64,000 nucleotides of DNA from Sphagnum magellanicum (taxonomy: Eukaryota > Streptophyta > Sphagnopsida > Sphagnales > Sphagnaceae), in the NCBI GenBank assembly GCA_021904315.1, contig CM038923.1:3348001-3412000 (forward strand), given 5' to 3'. Below, piece by piece: positions 1-11,692 of this stretch. The notes beneath the pieces are model-generated. The model was not told where the DNA came from and did no database searches. It saw only the letters and a program-made list of their open reading frames with translations. The number at the start of each line of letters is the position of its first letter. Positions within the stretch are counted from its first letter, which is position 1. The translations under genes and the position numbers were made by a program.

Positions 1-3000
1 GACCAAAAATATCCCCATTTGCAAAGTGGTAAATTTGTAAATGGTGATACTTTTAGTCTACTTTTAAAACTTAGTTATTTTATTACTTTTGGGATATAGA
101 TATCATTATAGTTTTGAGGTGTGGCCATAATAGAAAGTAGAAAATATATTTATTAAAACCTATTTATTACATATTTTACAAGAGTCCTTCACTACATAAA
201 ATAGAGTTTGAACCTACTTGCACTTCAAACAAATAGGCACAAAACTAACTAAAACAATTTGAAAGTTGAAAATCAATGGACAATAGATAATTATGTTTTT
301 ATATAATTTTATATAATTTTTTTTGATGTAAACCAATTTTTCCATGATTTTTGTTATTATTTTATGTCTACTTTCATCCAACCTTGACAAGGTAAAAAAT
401 ATGTACAATTTACCATTCTTACACCCAAAAGCTAAGGAAATAATGAAAATATAAATAATATAAATTGGCATATTGATTATGAAGTGAAACATAAACAATA
501 AATTTGAGTGAACAATGATTTGATGCGGAAATACATATTTCTTCCAATATTCTAGGAACAACTAAATTTTTCCCACAATTAAATTCCCTTTTTGTGTTAT
601 GATTGTTATGAAAATGCATGTTATGAATATTAAAATAGAAATTAGGATGTAAAATGGTTATTAAATATAATTTCATAGCTTTGTTTTGCATTAGTATCAA
701 ATAAAAATCCAAAATAACTTTTGCATTGTTTATTGTTTTAAAATGTTGGTGGTTCAATGATCTTTTCATGTAACAATCTTTTCCATGCCCAAATCATGTG
801 GTTAAAGGCACTTGTATAGCCACATGTGTGGTGCTAATCATAGAAGGAAACCAAGGTTGATAGACAATTTTACAAAGCTAGTTCAAAAGTCCCTTCCAAT
901 AAAAGGAGGCTAGTTAATAGCTCTTAAGGAAGTAGAATGAAAATGGTAAAACCAAGGAATTATGAAAATTACATTAGGTTTGAACTAGATTTAGTTCTTT
1001 CTTGTGGAAAATTAAGGGAGAACATGAATTTCAAGAGAATTTCAATAGGGAAAGAAATGGGTTCTTGATCAATTGAGTGGAGTTTGTGCTGCAATGCAAA
1101 ATTAACAAATTTGTATAGGTGAACTCGTGGGGCAAACAATACCTATTAAGAAGCTAACATTACTTAAAAGCAATCTAAATTTCACCTATGATTAGGGTGT
1201 CCAATTGTGAAAAGATGTTGAAAAGAAGGTTGAGTTGTTAGCTTTGAAATAGAGCTTAGAATGGCATATAGACTTTTTCACCATGAAAAGCTAAAGTTTG
1301 GAATGGCATGTGAACTTTTACAAATCAAAAGTACCATGTTTTACTTTCTTGCACACCTACACCTAATCCAAAAAAGGGCTCAAGATTTGCTATGCTAAAT
1401 AGATGTTGTGTGTTACCATGTTGGCACCTACAATGATGAGGACAAATCAACCAAATGATATTACATCACTTGGAATGACACATCACATGCAAACATTGTA
1501 CCTATATGTTTGTAATTTTGTGTGATTATGCAATTTTGTAGAGACTTTTGGCACAAGTGTTTTGTGTTGTTACATGAGTTGTGCATGTGTTTTGATTGTT
1601 GCATTGAGCTTGGATACCCTTTTTTTAATTTTATTTTCACAAGTGATTGTTGTTTTGAATATCACAAAATGGTTTGAGAACACACACACTATTTCAAATG
1701 TGAAAATAATTTGAATTTAGTTCACACTTCAATTGATTCCAATTTAAAACCTACTTAATAAACTAAACCAACTAACGATTAAGCTACTTATGACTTAACA
1801 TATGAGCCACAACTACACATTTCATTGCACATTCATATGCATAAAGGATTACTTACACTTTACACAAATTACATGCACCTAAATAAATACTTAATCACTA
1901 TTTGCACCTTCATGGGAATCTATACTTTGAAAAAGAATTCAATCACAAATCTGGTATATAGATTTAGCAAAAGATATCACTTGCAAAAAAACTCAAGTTC
2001 AAAAAATGATATTTTTTTTACAAATACCCAATTTATTTATTTTGATAAACTTCATTTATGAAATTTGCAATATACACAACCTTATTCATATTTGGGAGAT
2101 ACTCAAACATGAACTAAATTTACCTATTAACATTAAATCCATGTTCCAAGACAATACTTGATTGATGTGCCTAACAACTTGAAATTATAACTAAGCCCCT
2201 ATTTTATTGTAATTTCATGTATTGTGTAAGAACCTATGTTCTGCCATGTAAGTGGATGCACACCCATAAGTAAATTTTAAGCCAACAAAAAGGATATATT
2301 TTTTCAATTTCCATGAATGCACATGTAGGTAGAATTTAGTGTCAAAATCTTGGGGTATATTATAAGTAGGATCTCCCAGGTACTCAGTGTCAGAAGCTTA
2401 ATAAAAAAGGAAATAGTTCATGCCAAGAGCCTAGGCCAAAAATGGTTACAAACCCAATTACAAATAGAAATTCAGCACAGCTAATGAGGTGATGCAGCAA
2501 ACACCCAAGAGGCCCAGTTAAGTTCTTCTTGGGAGGGTGGGAATGGGGATTTCAAATTGTGTTGTTACCAAGAAGTTCCATACAATTCCCAGTATGTTCC
2601 CAATGTGTTCTTAGTTCTTACCAAGTTTTCAATGTGTTCCTGAAGATGTGCCCAAAATAGAACCAAACTTCATCCTTGCTACTTTGCCTGAAGTTACACT
2701 CTTTTAGTTTGTACTGTTGTGACCTCTGTTGTTGACCCAAGTGCGAATATGACTTTCTAATTGCTCGCTCCAAGAATGAATAGAAACTCAACAATAGAGT
2801 CCAATTGTGAGGGAAAAAAAAAAGTTTAGATTTCAACTCAGCATTCAAAATCTCCCTCACCTTAGTTGTAAAAATTAGCAATCAACTCCAAGAAGTCCCA
2901 TTCATCAAGGACTTTCCCATAGTATCAAGAGCTCTCCTCAATTTCCCTTTAAAAACTTAAATTTCATTTTATTGAATTTTTCTTGATTTTGTTAGAAATA

Positions 3001-4880
3001 ATGTTTTTGGCGGACACAAATGGACAAAGTCTATTGCAAAAAAAGCTTCGAATGTTGGGAGCCTTAAAAAGAGCTAAGCAACCAAAAAATTTCAATCGGC
3101 CAATTGCTTGAAAAATTATTGGTTGCTGCCCGTTTTTTTTGGTCATTCAAGGACAATGGTTCAATCTCCACCATTGATCTAGTAACTAAAAACTTATAAT
3201 TGCTGCCCAAAAAAATTCAGTCATTTTTTGAATTTTTTTCCAATTATCAATTAGAAAATTTTTTATTGTTGAAAGTTGTTTCGATCACCACAAGGTTCAA
3301 GGTGATTGAATGACACAATTTTCAATCACTCTTAATGTTCCCCTAGGCAACCCAACCTCAATTTGACCTAGGTTGACCCTACACTAACATGACACTAGGA
3401 GAAACGTTAATGTTTAAAAAGATGCTTCACATCTTGATGAACGCTAAGACATTGTGACAACCTTGCTAAAACCTTAAAGAAGAATTTGAAATTTCAGTTA
3501 CTATGGATTTTTTTTTAATGGATGGGTTGAAAACACATTATGGTGGTCAAAAATTATTGTCACAATATTACTTTTTGAAATTGCGTGTTTTTAAACTTTT
3601 ACCAAGTTAATATGAAAAGAGGTTTTGCAAGTGGTCCTCGGAATAAGATTGTCAAAAACAAATCCCATTTTGAAATTGATATTAAATTATTCAAGAATAT
3701 ATTAGTGAAAAAATTGTAATTGTTATGATATACTACAAAGTGCAAATATATTTCAAAAACCATGAACAAATGATTACCAAACTTGATGAAGTATTCAATC
3801 ATATATTACATATGAGTTCATAATTTCATTGTCCCATTTCAATTTTATACAAAGAATTTCACTCATGTGATTTCACGAAAAGCATCTAAATGATGTTTTT
3901 CATTCAAACAAACATACGTGTGTGAATACATAAAAGTTTGTTGAAAAAACAGTATCATTTGAAAGGTAACAATAATTGGGTTTGAAGTTTTGTGTCAAAA
4001 ATACATTTTATGTGTTTCTCAAAACACTAGATAAAATGAAAAAAAATTTGCCACCAAAATAATACAAAATGTACCCAAAAAATAGTACATTTTCGTGCCC
4101 AAAATGTATTATTGTAACATGCTTTCACATTTGAGGTTTTAGATGGATTTCTTTCATTTCTAAGGAAATTTGAAAAAAATAAAACCCATAATATGTTATC
4201 CATAATGCTAGACCTAAGATCAGAATCAATGGTAGAATTTAAACCTTTGATAAGTATGCAAATTGATGAAAATTTTAGTCTTGACATTTTTGGAATGTTT
4301 ACTTGACCATGAAACCAACCAAAGAATTGATGAATAGGGAATCGTAAATGTTCAAGAAATATCATGTGGATGCCAAAGACATTAAATGTCTTTTAGAATG
4401 GTTGGGAAAACATGAGCCTTTGTTTTTTATTGTTGCATTTCTTGTTCATCAAATTCTTGGCATTGTAGAATTTGGGATAGAAACTGATAAAATGTTTTCA
4501 TTGATCGGAATACTTACAAATTTGAGAAAATGTCACTTACAATTTGATAATCTGGATACGTTGATAAATTTGTTAGTAAATACTAACCCAAGTTTCCTAG
4601 TTGTTTAATTCACCTTCTAATTTGACAAAGTTGACTAAGTTTGATGCTACCCTAAAGGAAGAATTTTTTTTAAATGAGGAATTTGAAGAAATGAAAAATT
4701 GAACTTGTAACGTTATTTTGATGGATTATTGAATTGAAATTGTTGTATTTTGTTATTCCAAAGTCTTGAATATGTGACGAATATTACGTTGCAAAATATC
4801 TCTAACATTATATATTCGACATTATATATTTAATTTTTTTAGATACTAAACAATAAAAAAATCGAAATTGATGGATAATG
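1..4880. other. AT-rich region without recognisable genes
   Basis: Both strands carry only short open frames of low-complexity, Ile/Asn/Phe/Lys-rich composition, as expected by chance in AT-rich DNA. I recognise no protein family, splice-bounded exon set or RNA gene. The only structured part is a copy of a dispersed GTTCCC-rich repeat at about 2,430-2,640, listed separately. Confidence 0.6.
2430..2640 (+). repeat. GTTCCC-rich dispersed repeat, copy 1
   Basis: The segment starts near a 'gcctaggccaaaaatgg' motif and runs into several spaced GTTCCC heptads ('gttcccaatgtgttc'). Related sequence recurs at about 6,660-7,110 and 15,285-15,560 on the plus strand and at 26,960-27,370 on the minus strand. 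It is an interspersed repeat of unknown class. I found no terminal repeats or coding capacity. Confidence 0.5.
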
Positions 4881-4914
4881 ATAAAACAGATAATTGAAAA
4901 AATCTAATTTCTGC

Positions 4915-5420
4915 CAAACACTGGTTTTTACGTTTTCACCATGGTACCAATGTAGGTGCTGGTTTACCCATAGTAACAAATGGATCATATATCTAACAGG
5001 GAATAATCCCACGTGTAGTAGGCAAATTTGGATGATTGCATTTCTCACAAGAATATTGACATGTATCAACCGTCACAGTTGTAGGCTGTCTAGTGTTGAC
5101 AAACATATCCAGGTGCAAATTAACCAACCTTACTGGTGGCCATTCACCGGTACAAATTAGAAGTCCCCTTGCTAGTGGGCATTGACGGGTGCAATTAAAA
5201 ACCAACTTTGCTGACTGCCATTCCCAGGTACAAATGTAAAACCAACCTTGCTGGTGGCCATTCACAGGTACAAATTAAAAACCAACCTTGATGATTCTCC
5301 TTGCTCTTGCGTGCATTTTTTAATCCAACATTGCTGGCCTTATTGGAATATAGTTAGTTCAAGTCCTTTCCTTCCTTGCTTCCTTTTTCTTGACTTTTGC
5401 ACTCCAGGGGCATCACTATT
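4915..5420 (+). repeat. Dispersed repeat containing a 40-bp minisatellite
   Basis: From about 5,123 to 5,300 a unit resembling 'accaaccttgctggtggcc' followed by 'attcacaggtacaaatt' recurs at 40-bp spacing (near 5,123, 5,163, 5,201, 5,241, 5,281), about four and a half degenerate copies. The flanks ('accaatgtaggtgctgg' on the left, 'gatgattctccttgctct' on the right) recur at 27,560-27,880. There the internal array is contracted to about one and a half units. The class is unknown. An (AT)n tract follows at 5,435-5,457. Confidence 0.65.
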
Positions 5421-5457
5421 TCATCTCCAGCAGCATATATATATATATATATATATA

Positions 5458-6496
5458 CTAGTGGGTACCCGTGACCTTCGGACACTATGAAGTCCCCTGG
5501 TTTCGTTAAACCGTATTTATTTATTTTAAATCAGGAGCGTGCCTCTCCCGGGCAAGATGGTTCCGGTGGACGCATGGGTCCTCCAAAGGGGCCTCCTCTT
5601 CCTCTTCGATCATTGGTTTAATGAGGGTTGTTGTGTTGAAGGGGGGAGATAGGTGAAGAGGTCCATTCCGTGGGAAAGGTAACCAGGGAAACAAAAGGGA
5701 TCCCAAGTTCTAGTGTAAAGTCAACTAATTTTTCTAGTAAAAAGGGAATTTTTTTTGTTTCCCTAGTGTAAAGTCAACTAATTTTTCTAGTATTTTCAAA
5801 AATTTCACCAAATTTGCAATATCAAAAATTTATAAATATTTTTTTAAAAATTATTTAAAAAAAATTTAAAGAAAACCTAATCCCAATTCCCAACTTGGCA
5901 AAATTTAGTTTTATCGCAAGTCTTTACATGCTGTAAAAATTAAAAATTACTTAAGTATAGGGTAAAGCCCCTCCTCCTAGGCCCCTTATTTCTGAAACCC
6001 ACCCCACCCATGGGCCTTACTCCCCCCCCCAATTGTAAAGCATAAGGTAAACTATATCATAAGCCCAAAAATATTCATTATGAAGGGCATGCTAACCCTA
6101 ACCCAAAAATATTATATATAATGCAGAAATGAGATGGACTGGCACCTAAAAACATTTTCATTGCAGCTGAAGAGTCTTCTGGAGTCTAGTCTCTGGAGAG
6201 TTTTTGAAGGCCACTCCTTCCCCCTTTTGTAATTTTGTTTGGTTTGTCTTCTTGTAATTAATAACCAAATTCTCAAAACAACCCATCCATTGCCTCTATG
6301 TGGCAGCACCAGAGCACACACACCCTTATTATTATGGGCAACTTGAAACTAAGCAACAGTTAAATATAGGGCCCGCGCCATCCCCCTCTTTGCCTTGGAT
6401 GGATGGAGGGACGGATGGAGGACGGGATGAAAAGGATGACGGATGGAAAGGACGACAGCCACAAGCCGACAAAACCACCGATATTATATATAGAGA
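5458..6496 (-). mobile_element. Non-autonomous Helitron H1
   Basis: Read on the minus strand, the element begins at a TC-rich 5' end (TCTCTATATATAATATCGG near 6,496). It ends at CTAG followed by T at 5,458. Just inside the 3' end is the inverted repeat CCGAAGGTCACGGGTACCC-type motif, whose fuller form at 6,500-6,530 folds into a stem (ACCGTG/CACGGT with a GAA loop). TC...hairpin...CTRR between A and T is the Helitron signature. The interior is filler shared with the autonomous-type fragment at 9,655-9,800, plus GACGGATG-rich DNA near 6,400-6,470. No ORF of its own. Exact 5' base is uncertain by a few bases. Confidence 0.65.
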
Positions 6497-7803
6497 CTAA
6501 TGGGTACCCATGACCTTCGGACACGGTGAAGTCCCCTGTTTCTTTAAACTTGATTCATGTTTTAGTTTTTTTTAGAAACTTTTATCTTTAGCACCGGTGG
6601 CCGTCATCGGGACGGATGCACAAGTGTGTGCCACCTAGGTGCTTCAGTTACCCATTTATCTTGGGGTTACACCCCTATGTGGAGTCCAGCAAAATTTGGC
6701 ATGGGGCCTTTTGCTTCACAGAATGGACCATTTTGAAGGAGTGAAATGCCTTGTGGCCATGGAAATTGAATTAAATTGCTATTAAGTGCCCACCCAAGGC
6801 TTTGCTGGGAGCTAGAAGGATTTTTTTTTTCATTTTTCTTTCGTTCCCAATGTGTTCCCTTTAAGTTCTCAATGGGTTCCCAATATGTTGCCCAAGTTCC
6901 CAATGTATTCCCCAACATATTCTCCGTAGCATCTCACTTTAATCCCATATGCTTTGGCAAATTGTTGTCCTCCTTTCACCCATGTGGGTGGGCCAAAGGG
7001 GAAGAACTCAATACTTCAAAATAGTTGGAGAACCTTCTATCTTTGGGAGCCTCCATAGTTTCATTTTTTTGTGTGATGGGCCAATCAAATTGGTTCATTG
7101 TGAAAAAAAAAAATCACCTAGATGCATATAGTAAATGTCTTGAATAAAAAATTGGGTAGTACTAATACAACTTTTGCCGATGATTTTTGAGGTCAACTTT
7201 GATTTTTTTTCTTCCATTTGTTTCCCCCAATGGAATCAAAATCATAATAGGAGATGTAATGGTTTTATCTTTGCAATGGAGTTTTCCATTTGTTTCCCGA
7301 TAAATAAATAAATAAATATATTAATTTATAAAAAAATTTAAAAGAGAAAAAAAGAAAGAAACATGTGAAGAGATTGACGAAATGGTGATGCTTTGAACAT
7401 GGTTTCGTAATGTGTAATCTATTTAAGAAAACTTATCCAATTTTTTATGCTAGGCAAAAGGCATGAGCAAACGTACTCAAGGGTCCCATGCCACTTAGCC
7501 ATCACCGCCTCATGTTGGGCCCCTCATTTCATTGCAAGAATACCCCACTCCACCTCTCTCCTCCTCTTCGGGACCTACACAAAACTTTGCCATTGTGAAT
7601 TTCCCTTCTTTGCGGATACCACTGAAAGAGGGGATAGGGAGTGGAAGCAGGCCCAAAGACAGGGTAACTTTCTGGATAACTCCAGTACACAGAAAACAAA
7701 AGGGGGACCAAAACTGGTTTTGTCACCTAAAGCCATCACTGCACTTCGACCCCTAAAGGACGACCACCCAAGGACAAAACCACCGATATTATATATATAT
7801 ACT
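6497..7803 (-). mobile_element. Non-autonomous Helitron H2, abutting H1
   Basis: The same 3'-terminal hairpin motif lies at 6,500-6,530, and the same 5'-terminal motif (rich in TATATAATATCGGTGG, minus strand) lies at 7,780-7,803. The 3' terminus (TTAG, one change from CTAG) touches the 5' end of H1, giving a head-to-tail pair. Near the 3' end it shares 'ggccgtcatcgggacgg' with the mini-Helitron at 12.85 kb. The interior (about 6,640-7,740) is unrelated DNA that includes a GTTCCC-repeat copy, consistent with sequence capture. I see no coding ORF. Confidence 0.5.
6660..7110 (+). repeat. GTTCCC-rich dispersed repeat, copy 2 (inside Helitron H2)
   Basis: This copy carries repeated GTTCCC motifs (6,844-6,915) followed by 'cactttaatcccatat', a block also present at 15,525-15,540. 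Its position inside H2 suggests either capture by the Helitron or later insertion. Confidence 0.5.
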
Positions 7804-8208
7804 AGAGTATTCAGTAAGCACCAGTGTTTGGTGGGCACCAGAAATTGGCACCAAATCCCTTATCCAGGCGACGCTTAGTCCTCAATTATCAAAGAACCAG
7901 TTCTAACTCTGATAATAAACATGGTTCTCAAATATTGAAAAAATTTCATCACCACCCATGAAACAACCTCTCCTATTCACAACTCCTATTAATTAGATGA
8001 GGTGCCTCCGAATTTTTTTTTTTTTTAATTTTTTTTTGTAATTGGTCCATCACTACAAAAAAAAAAAAAACTATGGAGGCTCCTCAAAAAATAGTTTATA
8101 TTTTGCCTTTCCAGTGGCTCCATGAAATTTGTCTTCTCAAAAGACTTCCTCTCCATTTTTGGCCTAAGCTAATACCCCTTGCAACAATCACCCTACCTAT
8201 TCACAGTG

Positions 8209-8233
8209 CCCGAAGGTCACGGGTACCCACTAG
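8209..8233 (+). mobile_element. Helitron 3' terminus, plus strand, nested in another Helitron
   Basis: The segment reads CCGAAGGTCACGGGTACCC-ACTAG on the plus strand, the same 3' end as H1 but in the opposite orientation. Immediately to its right the minus-strand Helitron ORF starts at a broken codon position (residues QYYAY followed by vector-like residues TSGYP). So one Helitron inserted into the coding part of another. The 5' end of this inserted element was not located; it may lie within 7.8-8.2 kb. Confidence 0.55.
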
Positions 8234-9664
8234 TGTATGCATAATATTGAAGCATGGTGACACGTGCAGAACTGCGTTTACCACCTTTTGTATTCTCGTC
8301 ATCCTGGATGAACGCAGAACCATCCCATTGAAATCCATTCAATGGGATGCCATCATGCCATCCGTTGCGTCCATCTGGGAAGAGAAGGACGTAGTGCAGT
8401 GGCACATATGCACTATGCAGGGGAGAGACGCGCTGAAAATAACCATTAGTCGAACGCACTATAATGTCGCGTGCGTCTACTTCATCCACATCGCCCCCAA
8501 CCATCAATGCGCTAACTTCGTCAACAGTTGGCGCATTATAACATCGCAAATTAGTGTGGCGATCGTTCACCAAACAAAGACTTAGCTCAATAGCCCCGCC
8601 TTGGAGCCATTCCGCGGCCGTTTGGTACATGATGGCATCAGGGTTGCATGCATGTAACATTGTTTGCAACGACTGCATGGTGTCCCTATTCAAGCCACCA
8701 AAATTGCCCATCCGGCCATCAAGCTCGGCATGCGGATCGCTGATGTATAGTTGGGCAAATTTTCACGCCTCGCCAAGTTGAAGAAGTAGACTCCCCATCC
8801 TACGATAAAGCTCACCGCGAAGACGATAAGTATAATTGCCAGGTTAGGCGACACTGGTATCCAGGTTGGCCCCCACAGACGTGAAAACTAACGCACTGTT
8901 GTAAGAGCGGATGTGCTGTCGAAAGTCTTTCGCATCCGTTTCTTTACTTGTAAGGAGCCGCCTGAGTGGCTCTGGTGGGGGTGCCAACGGGGGCAGCATC
9001 ACTTTACCTTACGCGCAACATAGTGTAAATTGCGGATTGGCGCACGAACTTGATGCGGCACGCTCTTCCAAAAAGTGTAGGGCGTCGCACTTGCCACACA
9101 TAGTGGTCATTTCACCTAAAGTGTGGCGAAGACCATGATGGCTGCCATCAAATTCATGGCGCGCCAAAGGTATCATTTGATTCCCACCTTGGTTTGCGCG
9201 ATCTAGTTCACGCTGGGCACTATGTGCTTGACGGTCAATGTTTCGAATTTCTTGGTGACGTTCTTTCGACAATTGCTCACGCTGGCCCTGGTGAGCCTGA
9301 GGATCCGTGTTATGCATTTCATGTTGCCTATCAGAATGCAAAAGTGTTCGGGCGTTAACACGCCCAACATTTTCTAAAGCAATTTGTGCATCATCGCACG
9401 CAGTTTTCTGAACTACCCGCCAGCTGGCATTCATTACATTTTACGCATCGTTGTGCGTAGTTCTCTTAACTGCCCGTTGGTTAGCATTTGCCGTAATCTG
9501 GGCATTACTGCGCCAACTGGCATCTGCGCATCACTATGCACAACTCTCTGAATTTTTCGCCGGCTGGCATCCGCAGCAATTTGCGCATCACTACGCGCAG
9601 CTCTATGAGTTGCCCGCCGGTTGGCATTTGCCGCACGTTACTTCTCAAATCGAACAACGTGCCT
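8217..9664 (-). pseudogene. Helitron Rep/helicase N-terminal region, broken
   Basis: Minus-strand translation gives a protein typical of the region before and at the start of the Helitron_like_N domain. In order: an Arg/Gln-rich N-terminus with modules like DAQIALENVGRVNARTL (9,640-9,200); a CGKCDALHFLEE zinc-ligand segment; QFTLCCA followed by GKVMLPPLAPPP; YNSALVFTSVGAN; KFAQLYISDPHAEL; MGNFGGLN; RDIIV; and PLHYVLLFPDGRNGWH. In the family this protein nicks and unwinds DNA during rolling-circle transposition. The frame is nearly continuous over 1.2 kb but has in-frame stops (for example TAA between CCA and GKV near 9,015, and near 8,850 and 8,780). It ends abruptly at 8,234 where another Helitron entered. 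The Rep catalytic His and Tyr motifs and the helicase are missing. Confidence 0.85.
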
Positions 9665-9800
9665 CTCTCGAACAAGACGATTTCGACAGAGGCGCGGGTC
9701 CTCCAAAGGGGCCTCCTCTTCCTCTTTGTTCATTGGTTTAATGAGAGTTGTTGTGTTGAAGGGGGGGGAGATAGGTGAAGAGGTCTATTCAAAGCAAAAT
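9655..9800 (+). repeat. Helitron segment shared with H1
   Basis: The block including 'gggtcctccaaaggggcct' and 'gttgttgtgttgaagggg' is nearly identical to 5,530-5,690 inside H1. It sits upstream (minus-strand sense) of the Helitron coding fragment. This links H1 to the coding element as a deletion derivative. Confidence 0.6.
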
Positions 9801-10165
9801 TGGCTGCAATGAGCTCACATTGCGTCCCCTTTCCAAATGTCGGAACTCTAGAAATCATAATCTTCAGGGCCTCCATTCCTGCCGAGGCCTAAACTAATTT
9901 TGCCAGAGGAAAAAAAAAAAAAAAATCAATAAGTCGAAATATTTTGATGTTGTAGTAGCAGCAGCGCTTTGGAATTTTGCCTGGACAACAATGAATATAG
10001 AATTGTAGAAACAGTGTCAAACTAGCTAAATTTATAGCAATATTCCTTCCATCACAAGTGCTTTCCAATTTGCAATTCATGAAATTTCTTCAATGCACCT
10101 TGGTTGCAATGAACTCACATTGCATCCCCTTTCCAAAAGCTAGAACTCTAGAAATCATAATCCTC
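9795..10165. repeat. Local duplication around the hydrolase 3' region
   Basis: A block with 'tgcaatgagctcacattgc' and 'aactctagaaatcataatc' at 9,807-9,865 recurs at 10,107-10,165. A second block ('aataagtcgaaat...gatgttgtagtagcagcag') at 9,926-9,965 recurs near 10,945-11,010. These are fragments of a duplicated hydrolase gene neighbourhood. Confidence 0.55.
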
Positions 10166-10205
10166 TTAAAAGACTGATCAATATTAATCAATCCTTGGTT
10201 GAGTT

Positions 10206-10904
10206 TTGGGGGTAGGTTTTCAGGAAATTGAGGATGATGTGGTTATATTCCTTGGGATTCTCAATTTGAGGTATGTGCCCACAATTCTTCATCACAACCA
10301 ACTTTGCTCTGCTTGTACCTAAGTGTCTGCACAGTTAATGCCTAAGTTAATGCCCTGGTCGCAAGGGCATTCCTGAAATATGTGCCCTTCCTTGGCTATG
10401 TGCAGAATATCAAAAGGGCCATACTGGTACATGACTCCAACCTCAAGCCATGGGCCTGTCATTGTGGATTTTTCTTTTTCACCCAAATTCTCATATAATA
10501 GTGGTATTTTGTTTTCTTAGGATTAAAAAAATGAAAATAAGAAAATCCTGCTGTACATGATGATGATGACTTTAGGAAAGTTCAAAGTCTTGAAACAACC
10601 AATTTTGTCAATTGGATTTTTCAGGTTTGTGATAATGGATGATGATGAGTTAAACTCACTTGATAGGCAGGTAACTATCACATTGTTTTGTATGTCACAT
10701 TCGCAAGGAAGACCTTCATTCCCTCGACATGACCTCCGATATGCTGGACAGATTGCTCTTGGCAAGAAGCTCGTCCAAGCTAGTCGACATGAAACCCACC
10801 CCTGAGTTGGAAATCACCACTTTCTTCACAAAATTTGGATACATCTCTGCCATCCAAAATGCCACCATGCCACCATAATTGGTTCCCACCAATTGTATCT
10901 GGTT
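10206..10904 (-). pseudogene. Alpha/beta hydrolase remnant, nucleophile replaced
   Basis: Two minus-strand blocks are recognisable. One begins after a good acceptor (tttttcag) at 10,904 and reads NQIQLVGTNYGGMVAFWMAE, then MYPNFVKKVVISNSGV and LSSISEVMSREGLPCE. This is the nucleophile-elbow part of a plant alpha/beta-hydrolase-fold protein. The second, 10,316 to the stop at 10,206, reads AKLVVMKNCGHIPQIENP and ends FLKTYP..., the C-terminal part with the catalytic His of GHIPQIE. The elbow should be G-x-S-x-G but reads G-T-N-Y-G, so the nucleophilic Ser is Asn and the product could not be a normal hydrolase. The middle is not continuous, and the N-terminal half is absent. Function of the parent is a carboxylester-type hydrolase; substrate unknown. 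Confidence 0.75.
10625..10670 (+). pseudogene. Possible inverted hydrolase exon
   Basis: On the plus strand a short block encoding FVIMDDDELNSLDRQ is bounded by a clean acceptor (tttttcag) and donor (cag|gtaact). It resembles the segment preceding the WGE motif in plant alpha/beta hydrolases of the same kind as the minus-strand remnant around it. If so, one exon is inverted relative to the others. The match is short and the assignment is tentative. Confidence 0.3.
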
Positions 10905-11692
10905 CTGAAAAACAATTTCGCAAGAAGAAAAAAAAAGAAAAACCAATAAGTCAAAATAGAGCATGAATAATTGATGACAACATGTTATTATGATGTTGTA
11001 GCAGCAGTAATGCTTTGAAACATGTGGGGGCAATAAATCATATAAAATTCATGACCAAAAATCATAGTCTTTTAAGTTGAAGGTTTATTAGTATTGAAAA
11101 AATATATCCTACAAAGAAGCTGAATCTCACAATTTGTCCTGAAACTTCCCTATGCTTTTGGGTAATGAAGTATTATTAGGGTTTAGGGTGGTTCAGCGAG
11201 AACTAATCCTATCTTTGGTGAAGGGGAAAAAAAAAATCTCCTCATTAATATACATTAGGAAGGAAATTGTTCCCCAAAAAAGACCACTAAATACATGTTT
11301 ACAAAATATTCTAAACATTAATATACACTAGTGCAAAACAAATTCGCCCCATTTTTGCTGTTGGGAATCCAAAGAGCTCCTGGTCCTTGTAACTTTCAGC
11401 CTGCAAGAAAGAATTCCAAATCAAAGAGCACCTTCAGATAGCATCACAAAAACACTAACTCAGCACTTTAGAATATGGGATATATTTCTTACATTATATA
11501 TTCCATATATTCCCAAGTGCAAAAAAGTATTGAAACAAAAGCATAGTGTCCCCAAAAAAGCAAAAATAAAGATTTTATAACAAAATTGACAACAAACAAC
11601 AAAAAATTCTGCAAAATACATTTGTTGTGAACCAAAATGTGTAAGAAACATCACTTGGTGCATTTTGCTTGGAATTTCACACGAAGTGGGAT

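Noticed and set aside
5435-5457. (AT)n tract as a functional element
   Set aside because: A simple microsatellite at a Helitron insertion edge; no further evidence.
7447-7878. Plus-strand open frame of 143 codons
   Set aside because: It crosses the 5' end of Helitron H2 into unrelated sequence, has overlapping open frames on both strands and matches no family.
8073-8585. Plus-strand open frame of 170 codons
   Set aside because: It is the antisense shadow of the minus-strand Helitron Rep region, whose translation is clearly family-like.
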